From CAWAHD01 sp963781785 (GTDB lineage: Bacteria > Planctomycetota > Planctomycetia > Isosphaerales > Isosphaeraceae): a stretch of 64,000 nt of DNA. The stretch spans positions 1,240,001 to 1,304,000 of the forward strand of contig CAWAHD010000002.1 of NCBI GenBank assembly GCA_963781785.1, written 5' to 3'. A program made the translations under genes and the position numbers. The notes beneath the pieces are model-generated. The model was not told the DNA's origin. It searched no databases and saw nothing but the letters and a program-made list of their open reading frames with translations. The stretch's first letter is position 1. Every line of letters begins with the position of its first letter. Below are positions 55,156-63,258 of the stretch, one piece after another.

Positions 55156-55443
55156 TCATTCCAGAACGGCGGGAACCAGGAACCCGGCGCGATCCCGCTG
55201 GGGGGCGTTGGCCAAAGCCTGCTCGCGATCGAGCGCCGGCCCGCGGACGTCATCGCGGAAGACGTTGCGCACCTCGATGCCGTGGGCCAGCGGCTCCACG
55301 CCAGTCGTATCCAGCTCCTGAAGCTGGGCTACGTAATCGACGATCGAGTTGAGCTGGCCCGTGAAGGTCTCCAACTCGCTCGGCTCGAGCCGCAGCCGCG
55401 CGAGGAGCGCGACCTTCGCCACTTCCGCGGCAGTCAACGACAT
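55156..55443 (-). CDS. gatC: Aspartyl/glutamyl-tRNA amidotransferase subunit C
   Basis: The 95-residue protein begins MSLTAAEVAKVALLARLRLE, then LETFTGQLNSIVDYVAQLQE and LDTTGVEPLAHGIEVRNVFR, the classic GatC helices that hold GatA and GatB together. It ends AGFLVPAVLE. The gatA start follows after about 11 bases. It is the first gene of the operon on the minus strand. Confidence 0.93.
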   Translation of the reverse strand: MSLTAAEVAKVALLARLRLEPSELETFTGQLNSIVDYVAQLQELDTTGVEPLAHGIEVRNVFRDDVRGPALDREQALANAPQRDRAGFLVPAVLE

Positions 55444-55712
55444 GGGCCCAACTCCCTCCTGCGGTCAGCACGGATTGCCCTGTCGACTCGGACAGAGACC
55501 ATTCTCGCGGCACCGGCCGCTGGCGCGACCCGCCAGCCATGCCGCGGACGGACTCAGTCTGACAGATTCGACCGGACGGTTCAAGGTTCGCCGCGACTCC
55601 CGCGGACGGTTGCCAATCCGGGTCGAACTCCTCATTCAAATGAGCTACGCCCATAGCTCGCATGGCTCGTGGTCGAGGTGGGAGAAAGAGCGCCCAAAAA
55701 AAGCGTGGAGCC

Positions 55713-55741
55713 TTGACAGCTCGTTCCGACGGCGGTAATAA
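55713..55741 (+). promoter_or_regulatory. Sigma70-type promoter for the DUF1573 gene cluster
   Basis: TTGACA at 55713-55718 matches the -35 consensus exactly. After a 17-base spacer, TAATAA (55736-55741, extending as TAATAAT) is a close -10 element. Transcription would start near 55749, leaving a leader of about 38 bases before the ATG at 55787 and its GGAGG. The remaining intergenic DNA (55444-55712) shows nothing else. This is the clearest promoter in the window. Confidence 0.6.
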
Positions 55742-55786
55742 TCGTTGTTTGGTTCAGGACCGATCGGCGTCTTGGAGGTTCGGGTC

Positions 55787-56336
55787 ATGCATCCAGGACT
55801 CGCCCCTCAACCCCACACGCGCTTCTTCATTTGGGCCGCGCCGGTAGCCATCGCGTGTTTTGCTGCCGCGTGCGTCACGCTCCTCGGGTCGGCGGCGCCA
55901 CAGCATTCCCCCCCCCCCCGCGCTGATAAGTCTGGCACTGGCGCGTCCGCTTTTCCCGCTCGAGGTCAGCCCCAGTTCCATTTCTCTGGGGGTTCTGGAC
56001 GTCGGGAAGTCGGCTGAGTGCTCGCTCTTCCTCCGAAATCCTCGGTCGGAGCCTGTGTACCTTGAGCGCATCGTGACGAGTTGTCCGTGCATCAAGGTGG
56101 CACCCGTGCCGATTCAGATTGGCCCGGGGGAAGCGAAGAGTCTTACCGTGAGATTCGATCCTTCGGCCGAACTCAACTTTCGTGGCGGACTGTCGGTGGA
56201 AATCGCGGGGATCGGGACCGGAGAACGGGTCGTCTTCCGGTCCCAAGTCGATCTGGAGGTGCGTTCGGAGTTGAGAGAGAGAACACGTCTGGAGGATGGG
56301 AATCTCTCCTCGGCAATGCAGGAGACATCCCCGTGA
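55787..56336 (+). CDS. DUF1573-type periplasmic protein, poly-C frame switch
   Basis: The ATG at 55787 follows GGAGG. The leader is TRFFIWAAPVAIACFAAACV, a signal anchor, and the frame enters a run of 12 C at 55908-55919. After the run the protein is only readable in the next frame: SLGVLDVGKSAECSLFLRNP, SEPVYLERIVTSCPCIKVAP and IGPGEAKSLTVRFDPSAELN, the DUF1573 (ASH-like) fold with the conserved SCPC pair. One C less would give a continuous protein of about 182 residues. Such proteins are exported beta-sandwiches of unknown role. It is the first gene of the cluster. Confidence 0.7.
55908..55919 (+). repeat. Homopolymer of 12 C inside a coding frame
   Basis: Twelve C in a row. As written, the total length of the gene leaves it one base too long for one reading frame, so an 11-C version is expected to be in frame. 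Runs of this length are prone both to slipped replication and to sequencing error. Confidence 0.8.
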
Positions 56337-56459
56337 TCAGGACCACGACGGCGTCAATCGGCGGAAAAGGACCGTCCCGCGCGACAACGACGGTGCCCAT
56401 CACCGGCGCACGGCTCGAACGGCCCTTTAGACCGGGCCAAAACTGAGCGGAGGGAGACG

Positions 56460-56948
56460 GTGACGACGACTGCTGAACAGGAATCAGCTCTTGCGTCCAG
56501 GAGGCGGGGCCAGTTTTGGCGGAGCTACCTCCCGGGAATTGGCGGGGTCGCGGTGGTTGCCGGCGGTTGTGTCGTCTGGGCCATCATCAACTTTGGCTCG
56601 CTATATCACGCCTTGCTTTATGCTGGGGGGGCCCGGGTCACGATCGAACCACGGGCCGTTACCGTTCCGGAAGGGAAGGAGGGAGACGCACGCGAGGTGG
56701 TTTTCTTAATTCGCAACCTTACGGATAATCCCGTGCGAGTGGTGGGTGTGACCACATCCTGCACATGCGTGTCGACCGAGAGGCTGCCTGTCGTGCTCCC
56801 TGCCAGGGGGGCCAAGGAGTTGCACGTGGCGCTTCGACTGGCGAAGTCCCCAACGGGAAGCATCGTCCAATCGGTGATCTATCACACCGATCACCCGGCA
56901 GCCCCGAATCTCGCGGTCACGGTCACGGGACGAGTGGCGGAACCTTGA
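56460..56948 (+). CDS. DUF1573-type membrane-anchored protein (162 aa)
   Basis: The GTG start at 56460 is preceded by CGGAGGGAGA. The N-terminus is charged, then SYLPGIGGVAVVAGGCVVWA forms a membrane helix. The outer domain has REVVFLIRNLTDNPVRVVGV, TTSCTCVSTERLPVVLPARG and TGSIVQSVIYHTDHPAAPNL, typical DUF1573 with the conserved SCTC pair. It lies between the first DUF1573 gene and the cysteine-rich peptide, so the products probably act together at the outer face of the inner membrane. Confidence 0.75.
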   Translation: MTTTAEQESALASRRRGQFWRSYLPGIGGVAVVAGGCVVWAIINFGSLYHALLYAGGARVTIEPRAVTVPEGKEGDAREVVFLIRNLTDNPVRVVGVTTSCTCVSTERLPVVLPARGAKELHVALRLAKSPTGSIVQSVIYHTDHPAAPNLAVTVTGRVAEP

Positions 56949-57087
56949 TTTGATGTAATCTCGTTCCTCCTTGAACGAGACAATCAACGGAGACAAAGAG
57001 CCTGAGATTCACTAGGCCATATCGTCCAAAATAAGTCCGATTCGCGGGTTTGATTCAACTGACCCATTTTTATTGTGGAGGCTCAAC

Positions 57088-57345
57088 ATGCGCTCATTGC
57101 TTCAGTTCCTCGGCTTCGCAAGTAGCACGGTCTGCGCCACGCTCCTTGCAGGCATCCTGCTGACCACGTCCGCAAACGCCGGTGCGACGGACCCACCAAT
57201 CTCTGCATCCTGCGTGAATTGTTGTGCATGTGACGCCGTGAATGACTGCTATTTTACTGGGATCGGCACGGGCTGTGGTTCGTTCAATTGTCTTAACTGC
57301 AACACATGCGCCTGGAACGGTTTCACCTACATATGCCGTAGGTAA
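57088..57345 (+). CDS. Secreted small cysteine-rich peptide precursor (85 aa)
   Basis: The ATG at 57088, with GGAGG seven bases upstream, starts MRSLLQFLGFASSTVCATLL, then AGILLTTSANAG, a signal peptide with an alanine-x-alanine cleavage site. The mature part is only about 50 residues with ten cysteines: SCVNCCACDAVNDCYFTGIG, then TGCGSFNCLNCNTCAWNGFT and YICRR. Such density implies several disulfide bonds or metal sites. An upstream frame adds a few residues without a ribosome site. It sits in the middle of the DUF1573 cluster. No known peptide family is recognised: it could be a structural peptide, a metal-binding peptide or an antimicrobial. Confidence 0.7.
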   Translation: MRSLLQFLGFASSTVCATLLAGILLTTSANAGATDPPISASCVNCCACDAVNDCYFTGIGTGCGSFNCLNCNTCAWNGFTYICRR

Positions 57346-57433
57346 CCGAAGACCAGGCACGCGGAAGTCCGTGGCATTGTGATTGAGCGGTCGCAGGTGT
57401 TCAAATCCGTTAGCGCGGCAGGGCGGTTTACTC

Positions 57434-58561
57434 ATGGATTGCGAACTCCCCGGCATCGATGACACGGATACTGGCCCGGCGCCCCAGCGAGGGATCCGGG
57501 GACACCTCTCGGCGCCTTCAGCAAAGGGGCTTGTGGTGGTCGGATCCTCTTTGTTATTGGCGACCCTGTTCGCCTCAGGCGGCGTGCGGGCTGGAACGAC
57601 CGAGGATCTTGAAGCAAGGTGGCGCCGAGAGTATCCGCGCGCGGCCGCTGGGTTGGAACGAATCGCTCAAAGTTTTTTTGCCAAGGGATCGTTTACCTTC
57701 CGCACCGTGCACGGCAAAACATTGACAACAAACGAGTTGACAGTTGCGTCGTCCGGGGATAGGAAGCTCTTCGTCCGCGAGCGGAGGACGATCGAATCCC
57801 CAAAAATCCCCAAAAGGCCAGAGACGTCCCGCGTTCTGTGTCGGACTCCAGATTACGTGTTCACGCTGACTAAGGAGTCGCCTGCGGATCCCTATGTGCT
57901 TGCGGATTATTCCGCCAAATTCGAAAACGAAGACGCCGATTTTAATTTTGATTATAATATGTACGCACGGTGTTCGACCGTGTATCTGGCGGGAACGCTT
58001 TTGGAGCGGATGCAAAACCCCTCGTTCGTGGTCAAAGCAGCCGAGAGCTTGCACGAGGGAGGGAACGAGGTTGTTCGGATTGACTACACCTACGACGAGA
58101 CGGAGCGCTCGGAGTCCGGCGCAGTTTACCTGTACCCCAAGCGGAGCTGGGCGATCGGGAAGGTTGACGTCATTGACCAGAGCAAGATACTAAACCCGCG
58201 CACAAAGGAACCAAACCCTGCCTACCATTATCAGAGCGAGGTCGTATATCAGGGGGTTGGTGACGGTGTTTTCTTCCCGAAGCGTATGGAATTCTTCGGA
58301 AGGACTCCGCGCCCTGATGCATATGAGCACGCGCTCCTTGAATTAACCCAGATCACGGTGGGCAAGGTCCCCCCCGGCATCTTCCAGTTGACAGGATACG
58401 GGCTGCCCGACATCCCTCTGAAGGCGGTGCGCGAGTCATCAGCTTTTTCGTTCCGCAACCCTCTCTTTTGGGGGGCCCTCATCACGGCAATCCTTTCGTT
58501 TGCACTTTTGCGAGTGATGCGTGCGAAGGCCGGTGAGAGCTCGAGGTCGGTTGTGCCGTGA
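57434..58561 (+). CDS. Membrane-anchored periplasmic protein of unknown function (375 aa)
   Basis: The ATG at 57434 gives MDCELPGIDDTDTGPAPQRG, then VVVGSSLLLATLFASGGVRA, a signal or anchor. The middle is strand-rich (FAKGSFTFRTVHGKTLTTNE, VFTLTKESPADPYVLADYSA, GNEVVRIDYTYDETERSESG) and the C-terminus has a helix (PLFWGALITAILSFALLRVM). This layout, long paired strands with a single helix at the end, resembles outer-membrane lipoprotein-carrier folds, but no motif proves it. It follows the cysteine-rich peptide by about 90 bases on the same strand and may handle or display it. The function is not recognised. Confidence 0.65.
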   Translation: MDCELPGIDDTDTGPAPQRGIRGHLSAPSAKGLVVVGSSLLLATLFASGGVRAGTTEDLEARWRREYPRAAAGLERIAQSFFAKGSFTFRTVHGKTLTTNELTVASSGDRKLFVRERRTIESPKIPKRPETSRVLCRTPDYVFTLTKESPADPYVLADYSAKFENEDADFNFDYNMYARCSTVYLAGTLLERMQNPSFVVKAAESLHEGGNEVVRIDYTYDETERSESGAVYLYPKRSWAIGKVDVIDQSKILNPRTKEPNPAYHYQSEVVYQGVGDGVFFPKRMEFFGRTPRPDAYEHALLELTQITVGKVPPGIFQLTGYGLPDIPLKAVRESSAFSFRNPLFWGALITAILSFALLRVMRAKAGESSRSVVP

Positions 58562-58612
58562 GAGTCAGCGTGAGCATCCCGTGCTCGAAAGAAACAAATC
58601 GAGGGATTCCTC

Positions 58613-59077
58613 ATGAGAACGACTTTGCGCTGGTGCCTCCGGTTGACGTTTATCGCCTCCTTGGGGCTTCTGCTTAGCCTGTTCGCCGGCGTTGGTCGGA
58701 GACCCCGGGGGACGTCGCTACGATTCGAGCCTAGCCCCGTGGTGATTCCCGAGGTGATGCGCACGGGCCAGGAGTATAGCTTCGACGCCGTCGTCGTGAA
58801 CGAATCCAGCGATTTGGCTCGAGTGGTCGGGGCGAGTGATAACTGCACGCAATCCGGCTGTTTCTCGGGTCGAAAACTCCCGGCCGTGATTCCGGCGTGG
58901 GGTCGCGGCCAAGTTAGCGTCCACATCGACGCAGGTGTGCCGGGAGAATTGTCTGGGGAGCTGACGTTCTACACGGACCGACCGTCGCAGCCGACCTTGG
59001 TCCTCAAGCTCGCGGGAACAATCCGGGAAGGTGAGTTTCATAATGCCGCAACCCAGGCGGCTAATCCCCGATTCTGA
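58613..59077 (+). CDS. DUF1573-like exported protein, divergent copy (154 aa)
   Basis: The protein starts MRTTLRWCLRLTFIASLGLL, a signal peptide, and continues SLRFEPSPVVIPEVMRTGQE, then YSFDAVVVNESSDLARVVGA and SDNCTQSGCFSGRKLPAVIP, a DUF1573-like pattern with a shifted cysteine pair (NCTQSGC). The end (GELSGELTFYTDRPSQPTLV) fits the last strands of the fold. A GAGGGATT lies upstream of the ATG. The last 35 bases overlap the start of the DUF1559 gene, showing a compact operon. It is the third DUF1573-type protein of the cluster. Confidence 0.65.
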   Translation: MRTTLRWCLRLTFIASLGLLLSLFAGVGRRPRGTSLRFEPSPVVIPEVMRTGQEYSFDAVVVNESSDLARVVGASDNCTQSGCFSGRKLPAVIPAWGRGQVSVHIDAGVPGELSGELTFYTDRPSQPTLVLKLAGTIREGEFHNAATQAANPRF

Positions 59078-60172
59078 CAAGTCAACGGCACGCCTTTCCT
59101 CGCGGCCCCGCCGATTCTTGCGCGGATTTACCTTGATCGAGCTTCTGACCGTTGTCTCGATCATCGGGCTGCTGATCGCGTTGACGCTTCCCGCTGTACA
59201 GTCCGCCGCGAAGCATCGCGCCGTGCGCAGTGCGCGAACAACCTGAAGCAAATCGGTCTTGCCCTCCAGGCTTATGAGGGCGCGATCGGAAGTTTTCCAC
59301 CCGGCAGAATGATGACCTATGACAGGCGATTCGACGGGTCGAACCCGCCTTGCACCTCGATCTTGGTCGAAAAGAGCTTATTCCTCCACGTCCTGCCCCA
59401 ACTGGACCAATCACCGCTATTTAACGCAATCAACCACAGCCTGACGATCTTCGGCTATGAAAACCAGACTGTGCGCATGATCGCGCTTTCGACACTCGCG
59501 TGCCCGAGCGACCCGGATGCGGGAGAGGTTCGTAACGGTTATTCACTCGCCCTCTATTCGTACGGACTCGCGGGCCCCAATGAACCATATCTGGTGTTTT
59601 ACGGGAGCTACGTTGGGATGTACGGAACGTTTTATGTCAGTGCGATCCCGCGCGTCGGCACGAATTGCCAGGTCGCTCCCTCCGTGCTCGCTCAAGCCAA
59701 CGGCAGCTTCAACGATACCTCGCCGATCCGCCTGTCATCGTTTTCCGACGGCCTGAGTGTCACCGCGATCCTGACGGAACGCGCCCTGTCGCCCTTCAAG
59801 GAGCTCGCGGACGCCAGCGGTGCGGCCTTCGATCAATTCGGGTGGCTGATCGCGGGGAACTGGGGCGATACGCTGGTAACGGCGTTCTATCCTCCAAATA
59901 TGTACCGGAAGGTTTCGGTTGGCGGAAACATCTCGCAGTTCTTCGCCGCATCCAGCCTGCATCCGGGCGGACTCAACGTCCTGATGGGCGACGGCTCGGT
60001 TCGGTTCGTCAAAGATTCGATCCAAACCTGGCCCTTCGACCCGCTTAGCGGAAACCCGGCTGGGGCGTCGCAGGACAGCCACGGCGCCTGGGTCAACTTC
60101 CCTTCCTTGGGCGTCTGGCAGGCACTGTCGACCCGAAACGGTGGCGAGGTCGTCAGCTCCGACGCCTATTGA
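59043..60172 (+). CDS. DUF1559 pseudopilin-like protein, frameshifted
   Basis: The protein starts MPQPRRLIPDSDKSTARLSS and has FLRGFTLIELLTVVSIIGLL, the prepilin-like leader of DUF1559 proteins, with LPAVQ after it. A single missing base near 59208 moves the frame; the next part reads NLKQIGLALQAYEGAIGSFP and later SLHPGGLNVLMGDGSVRFVK, the DUF1559 H-x9-DG motif. The length after correction is about 376 residues. The family is huge in planctomycetes and is thought to build surface or pilus-like structures. It is the last gene of the cluster that begins at 55787. Confidence 0.8.
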
Positions 60173-60419
60173 CGATGGGCGCCCGTTCGGCGCTCGGGCC
60201 TTAAGACAGCGGATGGCCCTCACGATGCCAATCCCGTCGGTTTTCGAGCGCGCCGGCGTCCGCTTCGATACGTCAAGGCAAGCCAACCACCGATCCGGGA
60301 TGGTTCGCCGCACCCGTCCGTTTGACGAGCGATCGAGCCGGGTTCTATGATGTTTCTGCGCGGCGACGGCTCGACGACGCGAGACAGAAGGCATCCCGGA
60401 GCAAGAAGAGACGAACCCG

Positions 60420-61685
60420 ATGGACGGACCGGTTGCGATCATCCTGGCGGCGGGCCAGGGAAAGCGGATGAAATCGGAACGGGCCAAGGTCCTGCACGAG
60501 GTGTGCGGCCGGCCCATGATCCGGTACGTCGTCGAGGCCGCCCGGGGCGCCGGGGCGAAGACGATCGTGATCGTCGTTGGCTATGCGGCGGAACAAGTTT
60601 ACGAGTGCTTCCAGGGTGAGCCCGATGTTCTGTTTGCACGCCAGACCGAGCAGCTTGGCACGGGTCACGCCGTCAAGGTCTGCCGTCCGCTCCTGGCTGA
60701 TTATCACGGCCCGGCACTGGTTTTGGTCGGCGACGAGCCGTTGCTCCGGCCCGAGCCGCTGGCCGATCTGCTCAAGCGCCAGCATCTCGACCAGGCCGCC
60801 TGTCTGCTGGGAAGCGTGGTCCTCGACGATCCGACAGGGTTTGGCCGCATCCTCCGTGACTCCGCCGGTCGATTTCTGCGGATCGTCGAGGAGCGCAACT
60901 GTACTCCCGAGGAGCGAGCCCTCAGGGAAGTCAACCCGAGCTGCTACGTCTTCGAGCTGCCGGGCCTCTGGGATGCCCTCGACCAGATCGGAACCAGCAA
61001 CGCCCAGGGCGAATACTACCTCACCGACGCCCCGGAACACCTGATGACCATGGGACGCAAGGTCATTGCGATCAACGTCCTCTTGGCAGACGACGTACTC
61101 GGCGTCAATACCCGCCAGCACCTGGCCCAGGCCGAGGCGATCATGCAAGGACGAATCCAGGACCACTGGATGACCGAGGGTGTCACGATCGTCGACCCGA
61201 AAAGCACCCATATCGACGGCCGGTCGTCGATCGGCCGCGACACGGTCATCTACCCGTTCACGGTAATGAGCGGCACCGTCACGGTCGGCTCGCGGTGCCG
61301 GGTCGGGCCCTTCACGCATCTCCGAGACGGGACCATCCTCGCCGATGGCGTTGAAGTCGGTGCCTTCGTCGAGATCAAGCAGTCGAGCCTCGGCCCCGAG
61401 ACAATCGTCCGGCACCTGGCCTATCTGGGTGACTCGGAGGTCGGCGAAGCCGCCAACATCGGCGCGACGGTGGTCACGGCCAACTTCGACGGCGTGCACA
61501 AACACCACACCAAGATCGGCGCCCGCAGCCGGCTGGGTGCCGGAGCCATTCTGGTCGCGCCCGTGAAGATCGGCGACGATGCGGTAGTCGGTGCCAACGC
61601 CGTCGTCACCCGCAACCAGGAGGTCGCCGACGGCCAGACGGTTGTCGGCGTGCCCGCGCGGCCAATCAAAACGAAGCGCCCGTGA
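60420..61685 (+). CDS. glmU: Bifunctional GlmU-like nucleotidyltransferase/acetyltransferase (421 aa)
   Basis: The protein starts MDGPVAIILAAGQGKRMKSE then RAKVLHEVCGRPMIRYVVEA, the pyrophosphorylase signature, and has ARQTEQLGTGHAVKVCRPLL and LVGDEPLLRPEPLADLLKRQ. From about residue 235 the left-handed beta-helix begins (DPKSTHIDGRSSIGRDTVIY) with VGPFTHLRDGTILADGVEVG and EVGEAANIGATVVTANFDGV, including the active-site HKHH region. GlmU makes UDP-N-acetylglucosamine from glucosamine-1-phosphate, needed for envelope polymers. At 421 residues it is slightly shorter than the roughly 450 usual. It is intact, about 250 bases after the DUF1559 gene. Confidence 0.9.
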   Translation: MDGPVAIILAAGQGKRMKSERAKVLHEVCGRPMIRYVVEAARGAGAKTIVIVVGYAAEQVYECFQGEPDVLFARQTEQLGTGHAVKVCRPLLADYHGPALVLVGDEPLLRPEPLADLLKRQHLDQAACLLGSVVLDDPTGFGRILRDSAGRFLRIVEERNCTPEERALREVNPSCYVFELPGLWDALDQIGTSNAQGEYYLTDAPEHLMTMGRKVIAINVLLADDVLGVNTRQHLAQAEAIMQGRIQDHWMTEGVTIVDPKSTHIDGRSSIGRDTVIYPFTVMSGTVTVGSRCRVGPFTHLRDGTILADGVEVGAFVEIKQSSLGPETIVRHLAYLGDSEVGEAANIGATVVTANFDGVHKHHTKIGARSRLGAGAILVAPVKIGDDAVVGANAVVTRNQEVADGQTVVGVPARPIKTKRP

Positions 61686-62045
61686 GGCGGAAAACCGGCT
61701 GACCGGCGCGAACGGAACAGTTTCCTCCTGCGCGAACGTCGACGGGCTCTCTTCGACACGCAGTGGCAGTTGGCTTCGCCTCGCATCTTTTCGGCCCCGA
61801 CTGCGACGAGAGTACTTGCCATTCTGGCAGTTGGGTTCGGTCGGCATTTTCGCGCCGGTCGGTATCGTAACGACTAGTCTCAACGATCTGACATGTGGCG
61901 AGATGTCCGGCGCTGTCTGCAGGCTTTCCAGCCCGACTCTTGCGGATGTCAGGCTGGAAAGCCTGACCTACAGATTGAAGATCGACGCGGGCGGGATTCG
62001 TCGCGTGCAGGATTGCCGAAAGCTTTCAAGGGTGACGGAGCGAGT
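61686..62045. other. Intergenic region after glmU
   Basis: Nothing coding is supported. It includes one perfect and one damaged GTCAGGC-type hairpin, listed separately. Confidence 0.45.
61918..61967. repeat. Two GTCAGGC-type hairpins, one degenerate
   Basis: GTCAGGCTGGAAAGCCTGAC lies at 61948-61967, and a damaged copy in the opposite orientation (GCAGGCTTTCCAGCCCGAC) at about 61919-61937. It is the same family as the arrays at the left end of the window. Confidence 0.75.
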
Positions 62046-62585
62046 TTACTCCCGCGCCGACTTGGCCGGACGAGTTTGGGCCAGCGTCTTCTCGATGCGA
62101 TCCAACGAATCCTGTGCCCTGTCGAGACGGCCGTCTGTGGTCCGGGAATCTTTCTGAAGCCCAGCCAGGGAATCCGCGAGCTGTTGATCCCGTGCCTTGA
62201 AATCCGCCTTGAACTCGGCGAAGTTCGCCTCCAATGCAACGACCGCCTCTTCCGTGCGCGAGGCCCGCTGGTCCACACGGTAGGCGAACGTCAGAATTCC
62301 GAGCGTGCACGCGACGAGCGACGTCCCGATCTTGATGACCCACCCAAGACTGTTGTTGGTGGTGGCGACTTCTTTCCGCAGCTCGGAAACTTCCGTGCGC
62401 AGCGCCTGGATCGCGTCGGTGAGACGGCGATTCGTCTCTCGGACTTCGTCCGCGAGTTCCGCGACGGTCAAGGACACCGTAAGACCCTCGAATCTTGGGT
62501 TGGTAGATCGAGCCCGGTCATCATCGTTTCTGCTCGGCGGTTCTTCGGTTTTGGCATTCTGTCGAATCGGGCCGCGTTGTGTCAC
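62046..62585 (-). CDS. Small membrane protein with coiled coils flanking one helix (179 aa, start uncertain)
   Basis: The protein contains ELADEVRETNRRLTDAIQAL then RTEVSELRKEVATTNNSLGW, a coiled coil, followed by a membrane helix (VIKIGTSLVACTLGILTFAY) and a second coiled coil (VDQRASRTEEAVVALEANFA, then KDSRTTDGRLDRAQDSLDRI). Alternative start: GTG at 62477 (after a GAGGGT site), giving 143 residues without the charged leader. This pattern resembles hemolysin XhlA or phage-type membrane anchors, but family membership is not clear. It lies alone between repeats. Confidence 0.6.
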   Translation of the reverse strand: MTQRGPIRQNAKTEEPPSRNDDDRARSTNPRFEGLTVSLTVAELADEVRETNRRLTDAIQALRTEVSELRKEVATTNNSLGWVIKIGTSLVACTLGILTFAYRVDQRASRTEEAVVALEANFAEFKADFKARDQQLADSLAGLQKDSRTTDGRLDRAQDSLDRIEKTLAQTRPAKSARE

Positions 62586-62793
62586 TCTCTTGATAAAGTA
62601 TCGTCCGTCTTCGCCTCGCCTTCAAGTCGAAAGCTGGCATCGAGTCGACGATCACGGCGCTTGATCGAAGGCCGTTAGCGGGGGAACGGAATCGGGAACC
62701 GAGAGCCCGGAATGGTCTGAAATCGACAATCGAAAATGACTCCGTCGCGCACACAACGAGCCTCAGCAAAAAAACACCTCGTTGCCCAACCCC

Positions 62794-63135
62794 TTACGCA
62801 AGTTGGAGTTCCGATAGGGTTTGGAATAATCGGAAAAACGTGGGCTCATTTCCTAACCTTTGACATGTGTTGGAGTTCCGATAGGGTTTGGAGTAATCGA
62901 TATATCCGGACGAAAATCGGGCGCCTTGCCGCATCTCATTACAGGAATTGGCGTTGTGAATTTCGACGGAATAATCGGAACTCAGGGGCGAAAATGGGGG
63001 TGTCGGCACATGTCCTTACCGGGATTGGCCTTGTGAATGGGTTTGGAATAATCGGAACTCGATGGTGAAGGCGCACTGATGTACTATCTCGTTAGAGGAC
63101 TTCGGGTTGCGGAAGGGTTTGGAATGATCGGAACG
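62794..63135. repeat. Five degenerate tandem repeats, ~70-77-bp period, each with an inverted core
   Basis: The core GGGTTTGGAATAATCGGAAC, in various forms, occurs near 62817, 62884, 62964, 63040 and 63115. The first two copies have GGAGTTCCGAT just in front, inverse to ATCGGAACTC, so a stem of about 7 bases can form. A second shared part (CATTACAGGAATTGGCGTTG or CTTACCGGGATTGGCCTTG) precedes each core. The rest of 62586-63258 has no convincing gene. The array is next to a primase/ATPase-type gene, as seen in integrated elements. Confidence 0.65.
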
Positions 63136-63258
63136 GACCATCGAACCCGCGAATCCGACGAATCGCACTCGATTGGGATGATCATGTCGGTCGATCAATC
63201 GAGAATAAACGGAGAATTGGCGTGAGCGATTGAACGCACTGACGGAGCTCAAGTCCGC

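Noticed and set aside
60345..61883. Open frame of 512 codons opposite glmU
   Set aside because: glmU on the plus strand has full family motifs over the same bases.
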